A stretch of 64,000 nucleotides of DNA, from the NCBI RefSeq assembly GCF_030908385.1, contig NZ_CP133091.1:3467501-3531500 (forward strand), in the 5' to 3' direction. The position numbers and the translations under genes are program-made. The DNA comes from Mangrovimonas sp. YM274. GTDB lineage: Bacteria > Bacteroidota > Bacteroidia > Flavobacteriales > Flavobacteriaceae. This document shows positions 55,743 to 64,000 of the stretch, piece after piece; within the stretch, counting starts at the first letter, position 1; each line of letters begins with the position of its first letter. The notes under the pieces are model-generated. The model worked only from the letters and a program-made list of their open reading frames with translations. It was not told the DNA's origin and did not search any database.

Positions 55743-56968
55743 GATGACATCGCTTTAGATGCTAAATAAGCCCCAGTCCAAGCATTCTGAAAATTGAAAC
55801 CACCAGTAACCGCATCAATATTCAACACTTCCCCTGCAAAAAAGAGTCCTGGAAACAACTTGCTTTCAAAGGTTTTAAAATTGACTTCTTTCAAATCCAC
55901 ACCTCCTGCCGTTACAAACTCATCTTTAAACGTGCTTTTGCCATCTACTTCAAAAACGGCCTTGGTAAGTTGTAAAGCCAATGCTTCCAATTGTTCCTTA
56001 TTCAAATCGGCCCAGCGGGTATCAGGATTGATATTGGCAGCCAATACCAACTGTTGCCACAAACGTTTGGGCAATTCATATTGCGCCAATTTATAGACTG
56101 TTTTTTTTGCCAAAGATTGCTTCAAATCCTTCAACATTGCCAAGCAGTCTTCAAAAGATTGCTTTATAAAATTGACTTCTATTTGAAATTGATAGTTCTT
56201 TTTCGCCAACTCAAGAGCCCCAAATGCCGAGAGTTTTAAAATTGAAGGTGCGCTCATGCCCCAATGGGTAATCAATAAAGGACCTTCGCTTCTTAAAGCG
56301 GAATCCAAAACAGTGACTTCCACATCCAAAGCCACGACTCCAGGGATGTCTGCAATGCGTTTATCTTTTATATTGAAGGTAAACAAAGAAGGTACCGGAG
56401 CAACCACAGTATGCCCCAAGCGCTCCAAAAGTTTCCAAAACTTCACGCTACTTCCCGTGGCGATCAAAAGTTTATCGCAAGCTAATTCCATTTCTTTAGT
56501 TTGTACATTAAAACCTTCCATTTCACCATCAATACTCTTTTCAACCTCCAAATTGGTTACGTTTTGACTGTAAAGTACTTCAATCCCGTATTTTTCGGCT
56601 TCGGATAAAAAACAGTTGATAATAGTTTGGGAAGAATTGGAAACCGGAAACATCCTTCCGTCCTCTTCAATTTTAAGTTCCACACCTCGTTTTTCAAACC
56701 ACTCAATGGTATCGCCTGTCATGAATTGATGAAACGGGCCCAAAAGCTCCTTTTCACCCCTAGGATAATTCAACACTAATTCCTGCGGAATAAACTCCGC
56801 ATGGGTAACATTACACCTGCCACCACCAGATACTTTCACCTTTTGAAGACCTTCCTTATTCTTTTCCAGAATACAGATTTGTAGTGAAGGATTTTGCTCT
56901 GCAATATTGATGGCCGCAAAAAAACCAGCTGCACCACCTCCCACTATAATGACGTCGAAATGCCTCAT
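55739..56968 (-). CDS. HI0933/BaiN-type flavoprotein
   Basis: 409-residue NAD(P)/FAD-dependent oxidoreductase of the HI0933-like (YhiN) family. The N-terminal FAD loop is IIVGGGAAGFFAAINIAE, the family motif is VSGGGRCNVTH, and the C-terminal motif is FFAGEVLNIDAVTGGFNFQNAWTGA. Substrate is unknown; some relatives reduce steroids. Its start overlaps the thioesterase stop by 4 bases and its stop overlaps DUF1697 by 4 bases, so it is part of a compact operon. Confidence 0.9.
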   Translation of the reverse strand: MRHFDVIIVGGGAAGFFAAINIAEQNPSLQICILEKNKEGLQKVKVSGGGRCNVTHAEFIPQELVLNYPRGEKELLGPFHQFMTGDTIEWFEKRGVELKIEEDGRMFPVSNSSQTIINCFLSEAEKYGIEVLYSQNVTNLEVEKSIDGEMEGFNVQTKEMELACDKLLIATGSSVKFWKLLERLGHTVVAPVPSLFTFNIKDKRIADIPGVVALDVEVTVLDSALRSEGPLLITHWGMSAPSILKLSAFGALELAKKNYQFQIEVNFIKQSFEDCLAMLKDLKQSLAKKTVYKLAQYELPKRLWQQLVLAANINPDTRWADLNKEQLEALALQLTKAVFEVDGKSTFKDEFVTAGGVDLKEVNFKTFESKLFPGLFFAGEVLNIDAVTGGFNFQNAWTGAYLASKAMSS

Positions 56969-57831
56969 TTTTTTAAAGGACGCATTAAACCTTCTTGTGC
57001 TACAGAGGCAACAAGTTTACCATCCCTGGTAAAAATATTCCCTTTGGCAAACCCACGAGCATTAGAAGCATTGGGAGACTCAATGGCATAAAGCAACCAA
57101 TCGTCAAAATTAAAATCCCTAAAATACCACATGGAGTGATCCAAACTAGCCGTTTGGGTATTCCCCCAATGAGCCTTACTAGCATGCCTGTTCATAGCGG
57201 CAGCCAAAATATTATAATCTGAAATATAGGTTAGGATCTGCTGTTTTTGAGACAAGTCCAAGTTAGAACTGTCTCCCTTTAACTTGAACCAAACATTGGT
57301 GGATGGTGGCAAATCTTTTTTATTGAATGGATCTACAACCTCAACCGGTTTAAATTCTATAGGACGCTCAATTTGCAAAAAGCCTTTGGTCCTTGGCGGA
57401 ATGGCTTCCCCAAACTGCTCCAACATATCACTCCAACTTAACAATTCCTCTGGCTGTTTAATATTCTTCGGAATCTCTATCTGATGATCATAACCTTCCT
57501 CCTTTTTATGAAAAGAAGCCGATAAAATAAAAATAACAGTCCCATTCTGGCTAGCTGTGACACGTCTTACCGAGAAACTTCCACCGTCCCTCATACTCCC
57601 AACATCATAAGTTATGGGCAATTCCAAATTTCCAGCTTCCAAAAAATAGGCATGCATGGAATGTAATACTCGCTGATTGGTAATAGTCCTGTACGCAGCA
57701 TTTATGGCTTGGGCCAATACTTGCCCTCCAAACACATTGGGGCTCCCAACAGTTTTACTGAGACCTTGAAATTGATTTTCAGAATTCGAATCTAAATGGA
57801 GTAATTGTAATAAGTCGTTTACTGAAGTCAT
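56965..57831 (-). CDS. tesB: Acyl-CoA thioesterase II (TesB type)
   Basis: 288-residue double-hotdog thioesterase that releases free fatty acid from acyl-CoA. The N-terminal half has the TesB pattern VFGGQVLAQAINAAYRT and SMHAYFLEAGN, and the C-terminal half contains SLDHSMWYFRDFNFDDWLLY with the catalytic Asp, then FTRDGKLVASVAQEGLMR. I chose ATG 57831; the open frame extends 9 codons further. It is followed directly by the overlapping flavoprotein gene. Confidence 0.93.
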   Translation of the reverse strand: MTSVNDLLQLLHLDSNSENQFQGLSKTVGSPNVFGGQVLAQAINAAYRTITNQRVLHSMHAYFLEAGNLELPITYDVGSMRDGGSFSVRRVTASQNGTVIFILSASFHKKEEGYDHQIEIPKNIKQPEELLSWSDMLEQFGEAIPPRTKGFLQIERPIEFKPVEVVDPFNKKDLPPSTNVWFKLKGDSSNLDLSQKQQILTYISDYNILAAAMNRHASKAHWGNTQTASLDHSMWYFRDFNFDDWLLYAIESPNASNARGFAKGNIFTRDGKLVASVAQEGLMRPLKK

Positions 57832-57888
57832 ACGATTGGCTTTAAAGACACTTAGCAAAGGTCTTAAAAAATACGCAAAACCCTACAA

Positions 57889-58437
57889 TTAAGTCTTAGA
57901 CTTCAATTTAGACTGAAACATTTGTCTTAATTTGGACAATTTCGGAGCAATCACAAAACTGCAATACCCCTGATCGGGGTTGTTGCGATAATAATTCTGA
58001 TGATAGTCTTCTGCTTTATGGAATACTTGCAACTCAGTAATTTCAGTTACGATAGGAGATTCAAAATACTGCGCCATATCTCGCAACACCTCTTCGGCTA
58101 TTTGTTTTTGACTATCGTCATGATAAAAAATCACCGAACGATACTGCGTCCCAACATCAGCGCCTTGTTGATTCAAAGTTGTTGGGTTATGAGTGGTCAT
58201 GAAGACTTCCAAAAGTTCCTTAAATGTAACTTTAGAAGGATTGAATGTTACTTGCACTACCTCGGCATGGCCCGTCAAACCAGAGCAGACCTCCCGATAG
58301 GTTGGAGTTCCCGGAACACTCCCTCCCATATATCCCGAAACAACAGTTTCCACACCTTCAAGCTCCTGAAACACAGCTTCAGTACACCAAAAACATCCGC
58401 CACCCAAAGTGGCTATTTCATATTGATTATTATTCAT
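57889..58437 (-). CDS. msrA: Peptide-methionine (S)-S-oxide reductase MsrA
   Basis: 182-residue repair enzyme that reduces the S-form of methionine sulfoxide. The catalytic Cys is in GGGCFWCTEAVF (residues 13-24), followed by the VSGYMGG and GLTGHAEVVQV segments and the C-terminal GYCSF region. Its ATG overlaps the msrB stop by 8 bases, so the two reductases are made together and cover both stereoisomers. No signal peptide, so cytoplasmic. Confidence 0.95.
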   Translation of the reverse strand: MNNNQYEIATLGGGCFWCTEAVFQELEGVETVVSGYMGGSVPGTPTYREVCSGLTGHAEVVQVTFNPSKVTFKELLEVFMTTHNPTTLNQQGADVGTQYRSVIFYHDDSQKQIAEEVLRDMAQYFESPIVTEITELQVFHKAEDYHQNYYRNNPDQGYCSFVIAPKLSKLRQMFQSKLKSKT

Positions 58438-58888
58438 GTTCTGACTCTTTTATCATTTGTAACGCTGCAGAATTGACACAATAGCGCAACCCCGAAGGTT
58501 CTGGACCATCTGGAAACACATGTCCCAAATGAGCATCGCAGGTATTGCACAAAATCTCTACCCGAAGCATTCCTAACGAATTATCTTTTACATATTTAAT
58601 TGCATTTGGCTGAGCTGGCTGAGTAAAACTTGGCCAACCCGTATTGGATTTAAACTTACCAGACGCGTCAAACAATAGAACGCCACAGCAAACACATTGG
58701 TATTTCCCTTCTTCATACATATGACACAATTCCCCTGTGCCGGGTGTTTCGGTTACATGTTTACGGGTAATTCTAAACTCCTCCCAAGTCAACTGTTTTC
58801 GCCATTCGTCCTCCGTTTTTTCAACTCTACAATTTGGTTCTAGATTTCCATGCACTACAAAGTGCATGATGTCTTTCCAATACAACAT
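58430..58888 (-). CDS. msrB: Peptide-methionine (R)-S-oxide reductase MsrB
   Basis: 152-residue repair enzyme for the R-form of methionine sulfoxide. Two structural zinc CxxC pairs (CVCC and CNTC), the FKSNTGWPSF loop and HLGHVFPDGP are present. The catalytic Cys is in RYCVNSAAL (usually RYCINS). The first ~20 residues are atypical, so an internal ATG at 58867 is possible. It heads the msrB-msrA pair, with a perfect 10-bp inverted repeat just upstream. Confidence 0.93.
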   Translation of the reverse strand: MLYWKDIMHFVVHGNLEPNCRVEKTEDEWRKQLTWEEFRITRKHVTETPGTGELCHMYEEGKYQCVCCGVLLFDASGKFKSNTGWPSFTQPAQPNAIKYVKDNSLGMLRVEILCNTCDAHLGHVFPDGPEPSGLRYCVNSAALQMIKESEHE

Positions 58889-58906
58889 ACAATCATTTGT
58901 TTTTCA

Positions 58907-58928
58907 AAGAACTAAAATTAGTTCTTTT
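58907..58928. promoter_or_regulatory. Perfect inverted repeat before msrB (possible operator)
   Basis: AAAGAACTAA (58907-58916), AA, TTAGTTCTTT (58919-58928). It lies 18-40 bases upstream of the msrB start. There is no T tract on the msrB side, and no plus-strand gene ends here, so a regulator site is more likely than a terminator. The regulator is unknown. Confidence 0.4.
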
Positions 58929-59041
58929 TCATTTCACAACCACAAAACTGAAAATAAACAGACATTTTCTGTTTTTTATTGACAAATACCTATATTTATC
59001 GCTTATTCCCCACATAATTCGAACTAAAACAACGCATTTTT

Positions 59042-62000
59042 ATGCTAAAAATGAAAAGCGGTTTCACCTTCTTCTTTTGTCTGATAACTAGCATGTGCTT
59101 TTCTCAGTTATCAGATTTTAACTTATCCGTTACCGCTACCGATGAAACTTGTTCTGGGAATGGGACCATAGAAATGACCGTTTCCAATCTTACGGATGGA
59201 GCTTCGATAATATATAACTTGTATTTACTACCGGACACAGCAGCCCCCATTGCCCAAACTACAGATAATAGTTTTAATGGTCTGGAAGCCGGCGACTATG
59301 TAGTTGAAGCCATACAGGTTTTAGGTTCGGAGGAAAACTCACAGCAGCAAAATGTCACTATAGAAAATCTTTTTTCTGAATTGGATTTTGAACTTTCCGG
59401 CTCCACCAATTGCGAGACATTGGGCTCCATAACAGTAAACGTCACATCTGGAAATGCCGAGTCCTATGAAATTTTCTCAGGTCCCGTAACCGTAGCGCCA
59501 CAGGCAAGCAACACTTTTACAAATCTCCCTATGGGTTCTTATTTAGTAAGGGTTTATGATGCTTGCGGCAATGCGCTTGCCAAAACCTACAGCTTGTTCC
59601 CTCTAAATAACAATCTAAATATCTCATCCACAACGCTCCCTACAGTTTATGACTCTTGCGATGAAGTATTGGTGACCTCTATTTTAACCGCGGAAGAAAA
59701 CTTTCCACTTATTTACCCGTTAACCATTACTTATACAGTGACCCCATCGTCAGGAACACCTTTAGAAACGTACACCCAAACGGTTACTGAAGGTGCCCTT
59801 GAAGAAATTGAAATAAGCAGCCTTGTAACTTTGTACGATGATTTACCCTTTGAGGTTAGCATTGTTGTAGAAGACACTTGTGGCAACCAGTTTACAACCG
59901 AGGAGCTTCTGGATCCGGCTCCTACAATCCTCTTGAGTGACATTATAAATGAGGTTTGTGGGGCATACATCAAACTCTTTGTAAACGGATTCATGCCTCC
60001 TTACGAAGTTACTTTTGATGAATATCCAGCCGATTTTGATCCTGTTGCATCCAACAGCAACTATCCTGGACCATTTTCGGAAAACTCAATCAATTTTGGA
60101 GACGTAGACATGTCCGTTCCCATCGGAAACTACACCATCACTTTAACCGATGCTTGTGACAGAACTGCAACTGCAAGTATTACTGTTGAAGACCTTAATG
60201 AAGATCCTGAACCACCTATTGTAAATCCAGGGAACAATGCTTGCAACCCGCTAACCGGGGAATTGAGTATTTCTATTTCCGACAAAGATGTTGTTAGTGT
60301 TGTATTTACGTCTGCTCCAGATACGTTTGAGTTTGAACTGCCCTATGACGCCTCTGAATTTATCACTGGTGGTATATATAACAACTATGATTTACCCGTA
60401 GGTGATTATATCATTTTAGTTACCGACAACTGTGGCTATGAGCATTATGTTGAAGTAACCATACCTGAATTTGTTCAAATGGATATTTTTAGCATTAGTA
60501 CAGCAAGCTGTACCTCGGGTTCGGGAACCCTAAGAATTTCTTCTCCTTATGGTTTCTTATCCTCCCTCACCATCACCTCTGCTCCAACAGACTTTTCGGA
60601 GACCTTGCCTTACGATTACAGTTCAGCCATTACCTCTGGAGGTGTTTTTTATGTTGACTCTCTTCCATCTGGAATTTACACTTTTGAAGCCATCGACGAA
60701 TGTGGATATGAATTTACAGGAAGTGCCTTGGTTGAATCTTATTTCGCAAATCCAGACGCCTATATATTAGAAAAAAACTGTGGTTCGTTTGATGTGGGCA
60801 TCAACGACACTGATGAAAGTGTCACTAACAGAAGCTGGTGGTTCCAAAAATACTTCCCAGAAAGCAACGCATGGGGGCATCCATATTCTGGGGTTACCTA
60901 CACCGAAGGAGACATCCCTAATGACACTAATGCCATTGAAATAGAAAACGAATCGATGATTTACAATATTTTTCTTGTTGGTGAATTCAGAATTATCAAG
61001 GTATTTCAGTCATACAACAATTTAGACCCCAATTACTTTTGCATGGATCTTTTAACACCCTTTACCATCACTTCTGAGTTGGTCATTTCGGACGTTTTCG
61101 ACCTCAACTGTGGGAATATGGGAAGCACCAACGATGTGTATTTTGATGTCTTGGGTGTAGAGCCTTTTAATTTCAGTATTACATCGCCATATGTTTATGA
61201 CAATGGCACCAGCAATATTTTTTACGACTTGGATCCTGGCATCTATGAGTTTAAAATTGAAGATGCCTGTGGAAGTATCAAAAACACGACCATCAACCTC
61301 GAAAATTTAGCACCTTTGGCAAGAGCCAACACCCCAGACAATATGGTGGAGTGTATGGACGACAGTTCCAGCAATGCGTCTTTCGATCTAAGTACACAAA
61401 ATGGACAAATATTAGGAGGACAAAATCCAGACGATTATACGGTAACTTATCATTTAAGCCAATCTGATGCCGAGACAGGAGACAACCCCCTTCCCAATTT
61501 ATACACCAATACAAGTAATCCACAGATTATCTATGCTAGGGTTGCCCACAACACATTGGATTTTTGTCCGGCAACCACCTCATTTGAAATTACCGTTGGA
61601 ACTGTCCCCCAACTAAGTCCAGACGACACCATATCCATTTGCGAAGGCGGCTCAGTATTATTGACGGCAGACCCAGGATATTCTGGCTACGAATGGTCAA
61701 CAGGCGACACTACCAACGCAATTGCAGTGACCGAGAGCGGCACCTATACTGTTAGCGTTAAAAATGTTTATGACAACTTTTATTGCGAAGCCATAAAAAC
61801 CTTTACGGTAGTGTCTTCTAGCATCGCCACCATAGAAACTATTGAAACTACCGATTGGTCCAGTACCGATAATTCCATTACAGTTTATGTTAGTGGCATT
61901 GGAGATTATCAATATTCTCTTGATGGCATCAACTATCAAGACAGCAGTACTTTTACAAATTTGGAACCTGGAGCTTATACAGTTTATGTAATGGATCTTA

Positions 62001-62293
62001 ATGGCTGTGGTGTTGTGAGTGAAGAAGCATTTCTTTTGAATTATCCCAAGTTTTTCACCCCAAATGGTGATGGACACAATGATCTATGGCGCATTAATTT
62101 TGCTGCTAACGAACCAAAAATAGAAATCATCATCTTTGATCGCTTTGGAAAAATACTCACTTCCTTAAGTGCTCAAGATTATGGCTGGGATGGCACTTAT
62201 AATGGGCACAATATGCCTTCAAGTGATTATTGGTTTGTGGTTAACAGAGCCGATGGCACCACCCACCGAGGTCATTTTACCTTAAAAAGGTAA
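59042..62293 (+). CDS. Large T9SS type B secreted repeat protein
   Basis: 1083-residue protein with a signal peptide (about residues 1-22, ending MCFSQ) and at least eight beta domains of about 80-110 residues. Each carries a Cys-Gly turn near its end (DACGN, DTCGN, DACDR, DNCGY, DECGY, DACGS), resembling SprB-type repeats. Two middle repeats are close copies (near residues 440-480 and 515-555, with LPYD and GIY/GVFY patterns). The C-terminal 80 residues from FFTPNGDGHNDLW (residue 1004) form the T9SS type B (gliding-motility-associated) sorting domain. Probably an adhesin or cell-surface filament. An alternative ATG is at 59051. Confidence 0.9.
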   Translation: MLKMKSGFTFFFCLITSMCFSQLSDFNLSVTATDETCSGNGTIEMTVSNLTDGASIIYNLYLLPDTAAPIAQTTDNSFNGLEAGDYVVEAIQVLGSEENSQQQNVTIENLFSELDFELSGSTNCETLGSITVNVTSGNAESYEIFSGPVTVAPQASNTFTNLPMGSYLVRVYDACGNALAKTYSLFPLNNNLNISSTTLPTVYDSCDEVLVTSILTAEENFPLIYPLTITYTVTPSSGTPLETYTQTVTEGALEEIEISSLVTLYDDLPFEVSIVVEDTCGNQFTTEELLDPAPTILLSDIINEVCGAYIKLFVNGFMPPYEVTFDEYPADFDPVASNSNYPGPFSENSINFGDVDMSVPIGNYTITLTDACDRTATASITVEDLNEDPEPPIVNPGNNACNPLTGELSISISDKDVVSVVFTSAPDTFEFELPYDASEFITGGIYNNYDLPVGDYIILVTDNCGYEHYVEVTIPEFVQMDIFSISTASCTSGSGTLRISSPYGFLSSLTITSAPTDFSETLPYDYSSAITSGGVFYVDSLPSGIYTFEAIDECGYEFTGSALVESYFANPDAYILEKNCGSFDVGINDTDESVTNRSWWFQKYFPESNAWGHPYSGVTYTEGDIPNDTNAIEIENESMIYNIFLVGEFRIIKVFQSYNNLDPNYFCMDLLTPFTITSELVISDVFDLNCGNMGSTNDVYFDVLGVEPFNFSITSPYVYDNGTSNIFYDLDPGIYEFKIEDACGSIKNTTINLENLAPLARANTPDNMVECMDDSSSNASFDLSTQNGQILGGQNPDDYTVTYHLSQSDAETGDNPLPNLYTNTSNPQIIYARVAHNTLDFCPATTSFEITVGTVPQLSPDDTISICEGGSVLLTADPGYSGYEWSTGDTTNAIAVTESGTYTVSVKNVYDNFYCEAIKTFTVVSSSIATIETIETTDWSSTDNSITVYVSGIGDYQYSLDGINYQDSSTFTNLEPGAYTVYVMDLNGCGVVSEEAFLLNYPKFFTPNGDGHNDLWRINFAANEPKIEIIIFDRFGKILTSLSAQDYGWDGTYNGHNMPSSDYWFVVNRADGTTHRGHFTLKR

Positions 62294-62300
62294 AGCATCA

Positions 62301-63959
62301 TTACTGCCTTTCCAATAACACAGTATCAAAATTGGAATCTACAGTTACTTTTCCAGATACAACCGTAACCTCTTGATTTGAATAAAAATCATATAAGATT
62401 TCACCTTCTGCAAAGATATTTGACACATTCACTTCTTTAGATCCTTTCCCTAAATAGATACCAATAACCACCTCATCAGTAAACCCATTTTTAGAATAGG
62501 TTCGCGAAAACACGTAAGGTTCCTTGGATAGCATCTGGTGGGTTCCGGCTCCTACTGCAGGATGATTTCTTCGGAATTGTCCCAACTTTTGCCAATGCGC
62601 TAAAACAGCTGATGTCTTAGAATTACTTTGTACGTCCTCCCAATTCATAAAAGACCTTAAAGTAGCATCTCCCGTAGCACCTGCAATTACTAAAGGCCTT
62701 GCCAATTCATCTCCATAATACACTTGAGACCCTCCTGGACACAATAGCAACCTATTAGCAGTTTCAAACGGTTTTTCCCTTTTAGGGTCGAATGGTTGCC
62801 CGTCGTCATGCGAACTCATGTAATTAAGCACACTATACCCTTTCAACGCAGAATTCAAGCTATCTGAGTACTTTTTGAACATGCTCTCATAATCCATTTG
62901 CTTGGCATTCCATTTGGCTTCAAAATTGATTAAGCTATTAAAGGCTTCATCAAAGTAGTTCACTTTTTGATCACCAAAATCAAAGTATTTTCCACCACTA
63001 ATACCATAATTATACACCTCTCCAATTAAATAGAACTCATTATCATCCAATACTTTTTCTGGATGGTTATTTCTCCATTCCGCAAAGGCATAATCGCATT
63101 CTTTTTTAAATTCTTGCCACACATAAGGCTCAGTATGTTTTACCGTATCCACCCTATAGCCATCTATCCCGAATTCGGTGATGTAATCAGTGAGCCATTT
63201 CATGATATAAAACCTTGGCGCTCTTGGATGACCCGTTCTTTCAAAAAAGGCATCCAACTCGGCAACTTCTTCTTCATAACGTCCTTCGGCCTTCCATTTT
63301 TCCACCAGTTGTGGAGGCAACTCAACATCGTCATTACTTTCGGTTCTAATATCGGGAAGATTGGCCACCAAGGTACATTCTACAGTAGACTCGTAATCTT
63401 TATAGGAACATTGCGGATTGGTTCGCACCCAAGTATCAGGCCAAACTGGGTCCTTTTCCGTAACCGGTCCAGTATGGTTGATAACCGCATCTAACAAGAT
63501 ACGAATACCATGTTCGTGAGCCACCTTTACCAATTGGTGCAAATCCTCTTTCGTTCCAAAATTAGGGTCCAATGCCGACCAATCTTTGGTCCAATAGCCA
63601 TGGAAACCATAAGTCCTTCCGGTACCTTCATTAGTACTGCCATGTATCTGTTCTACGATGGGGGTCATCCAAATAGCATTAATACCCAAATCTGTAAAAT
63701 AACCGTCTTCAATTTTCTGTATAACACCTTTTAAATCGCCTCCTTCGAACCCGCGAAGAAAACCGGTGATATTGTCCCGATCAAAATTAACATCGTTAGA
63801 CGTATCGCCATTCTTAAAGCGATCGGTCAACATGAAATACACGTTGGCACCTTCCCATACAAATGGAGCTTCAGGCTTTGCAGTTAATGTCTCAACTTTT
63901 TTCTCTTGACAATTCATCATAAAAATTGATAACCCTAAGATACATAGAAAGCGTTTCAT
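62301..63959 (-). CDS. GH13 alpha-amylase-family lipoprotein
   Basis: 552-residue lipoprotein with a signal ending MMNC and charged residues after the Cys (QEKK). The GH13 barrel has all four conserved regions: DAVINH (residues 157-162), GYRVDTVKH (nucleophile Asp271), GEVYN (acid/base Glu314) and SSHDD (382-386). A C-terminal beta domain follows from about 470. It resembles SusG-like surface amylases, but no SusC/SusD genes are in view. Substrate is probably starch or maltodextrin. It converges on the T9SS type B gene with a 7-base gap. Confidence 0.92.
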   Translation of the reverse strand: MKRFLCILGLSIFMMNCQEKKVETLTAKPEAPFVWEGANVYFMLTDRFKNGDTSNDVNFDRDNITGFLRGFEGGDLKGVIQKIEDGYFTDLGINAIWMTPIVEQIHGSTNEGTGRTYGFHGYWTKDWSALDPNFGTKEDLHQLVKVAHEHGIRILLDAVINHTGPVTEKDPVWPDTWVRTNPQCSYKDYESTVECTLVANLPDIRTESNDDVELPPQLVEKWKAEGRYEEEVAELDAFFERTGHPRAPRFYIMKWLTDYITEFGIDGYRVDTVKHTEPYVWQEFKKECDYAFAEWRNNHPEKVLDDNEFYLIGEVYNYGISGGKYFDFGDQKVNYFDEAFNSLINFEAKWNAKQMDYESMFKKYSDSLNSALKGYSVLNYMSSHDDGQPFDPKREKPFETANRLLLCPGGSQVYYGDELARPLVIAGATGDATLRSFMNWEDVQSNSKTSAVLAHWQKLGQFRRNHPAVGAGTHQMLSKEPYVFSRTYSKNGFTDEVVIGIYLGKGSKEVNVSNIFAEGEILYDFYSNQEVTVVSGKVTVDSNFDTVLLERQ

Positions 63960-64000
63960 AAACTACTGAAATTTAAGAATAAAAGATTCTAAAGGTTTTA

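Noticed and set aside
62276-62294. 8-bp stem over the stop of the T9SS type B gene
   Set aside because: TTTACCTT / AAGGTAAA is AT-rich with a 3-base loop and no T tract on either side, so I do not call it a terminator.

Overview
The window looks like a contiguous chromosomal segment of a marine-type Flavobacteriaceae bacterium (Bacteroidota). The evidence is: AT-rich DNA with weak Shine-Dalgarno signals and Bacteroidota promoter boxes (TTTG-N19-TAnnTTTG); type IX secretion (T9SS) sorting domains of both type A and type B; SprB-like repeats; a lipoprotein TamA (TamL) next to TamB; a class II HMG-CoA reductase with a 'GYDIA' GHMP kinase; and many lipoproteins with flavobacterial signal peptides. 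I see no insertion sequence, prophage, CRISPR array or rRNA. One tRNA (Phe, GAA) is present.

Layout. 0-6.4 kb: comEC converging on a thioredoxin-like gene, then two POT peptide transporters in one minus-strand operon. 6.6-8.9 kb: plus-strand mevalonate genes (HMG-CoA reductase and GYDIA kinase). 9-16.8 kb: a minus-strand envelope cluster, coaX - outer-membrane protein - TPR protein - lptC - small membrane protein - CNNM/CorC protein - ppiD. 17.0-19.8 kb: tRNA-Phe and an mlaEFD-type lipid transport operon. 19.9-24.9 kb: patatin, L,D-transpeptidase, a CarboxypepD_reg-like protein, a TlpA-like lipoprotein and an FAH-family hydrolase. 25.1-32.4 kb: tamB-tamL. 32.4-38.4 kb: the most accessory-looking part, with YceI, a T9SS beta-propeller protein whose sorting domain is cut by a one-base frameshift, and several small envelope proteins of unknown role. 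38.4-46 kb: SpoU methylase, an exported lipoprotein-type KatG, a DUF885 metallopeptidase, a peroxiredoxin-like protein, purine nucleoside phosphorylase and an alpha/beta hydrolase. 46-51 kb: RMD1 and VOC proteins, then a polyamine operon (arginine decarboxylase - agmatinase - deoxyhypusine-synthase-like enzyme - acidic small protein). 51.3-58.9 kb: a long minus-strand run with msrB-msrA, thioesterase, flavoprotein, DUF1697, mvaD, mevalonate kinase, a UbiA prenyltransferase and an RluB-like protein. 59-64 kb: a large T9SS type B adhesin-like protein converging on a GH13 alpha-amylase lipoprotein.

How the parts connect. The two mevalonate loci together supply HMG-CoA reductase, two kinase candidates and the decarboxylase, enough to take HMG-CoA to isopentenyl diphosphate if the GYDIA kinase fills one kinase step. 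The adjacent UbiA enzyme would use the prenyl products. The polyamine operon reads as arginine to agmatine to putrescine to (probably) sym-homospermidine. The TamB/TamL, Mla-like, LptC and PpiD genes form an outer-membrane maintenance theme. I found no clearly new multi-gene defence or secretion system. The best leads are the frameshifted T9SS protein, the RluB-like protein lacking its catalytic aspartate, the lipoprotein KatG, a possible leader ORF before the polyamine operon, and the PepT1-like insert in one POT transporter.
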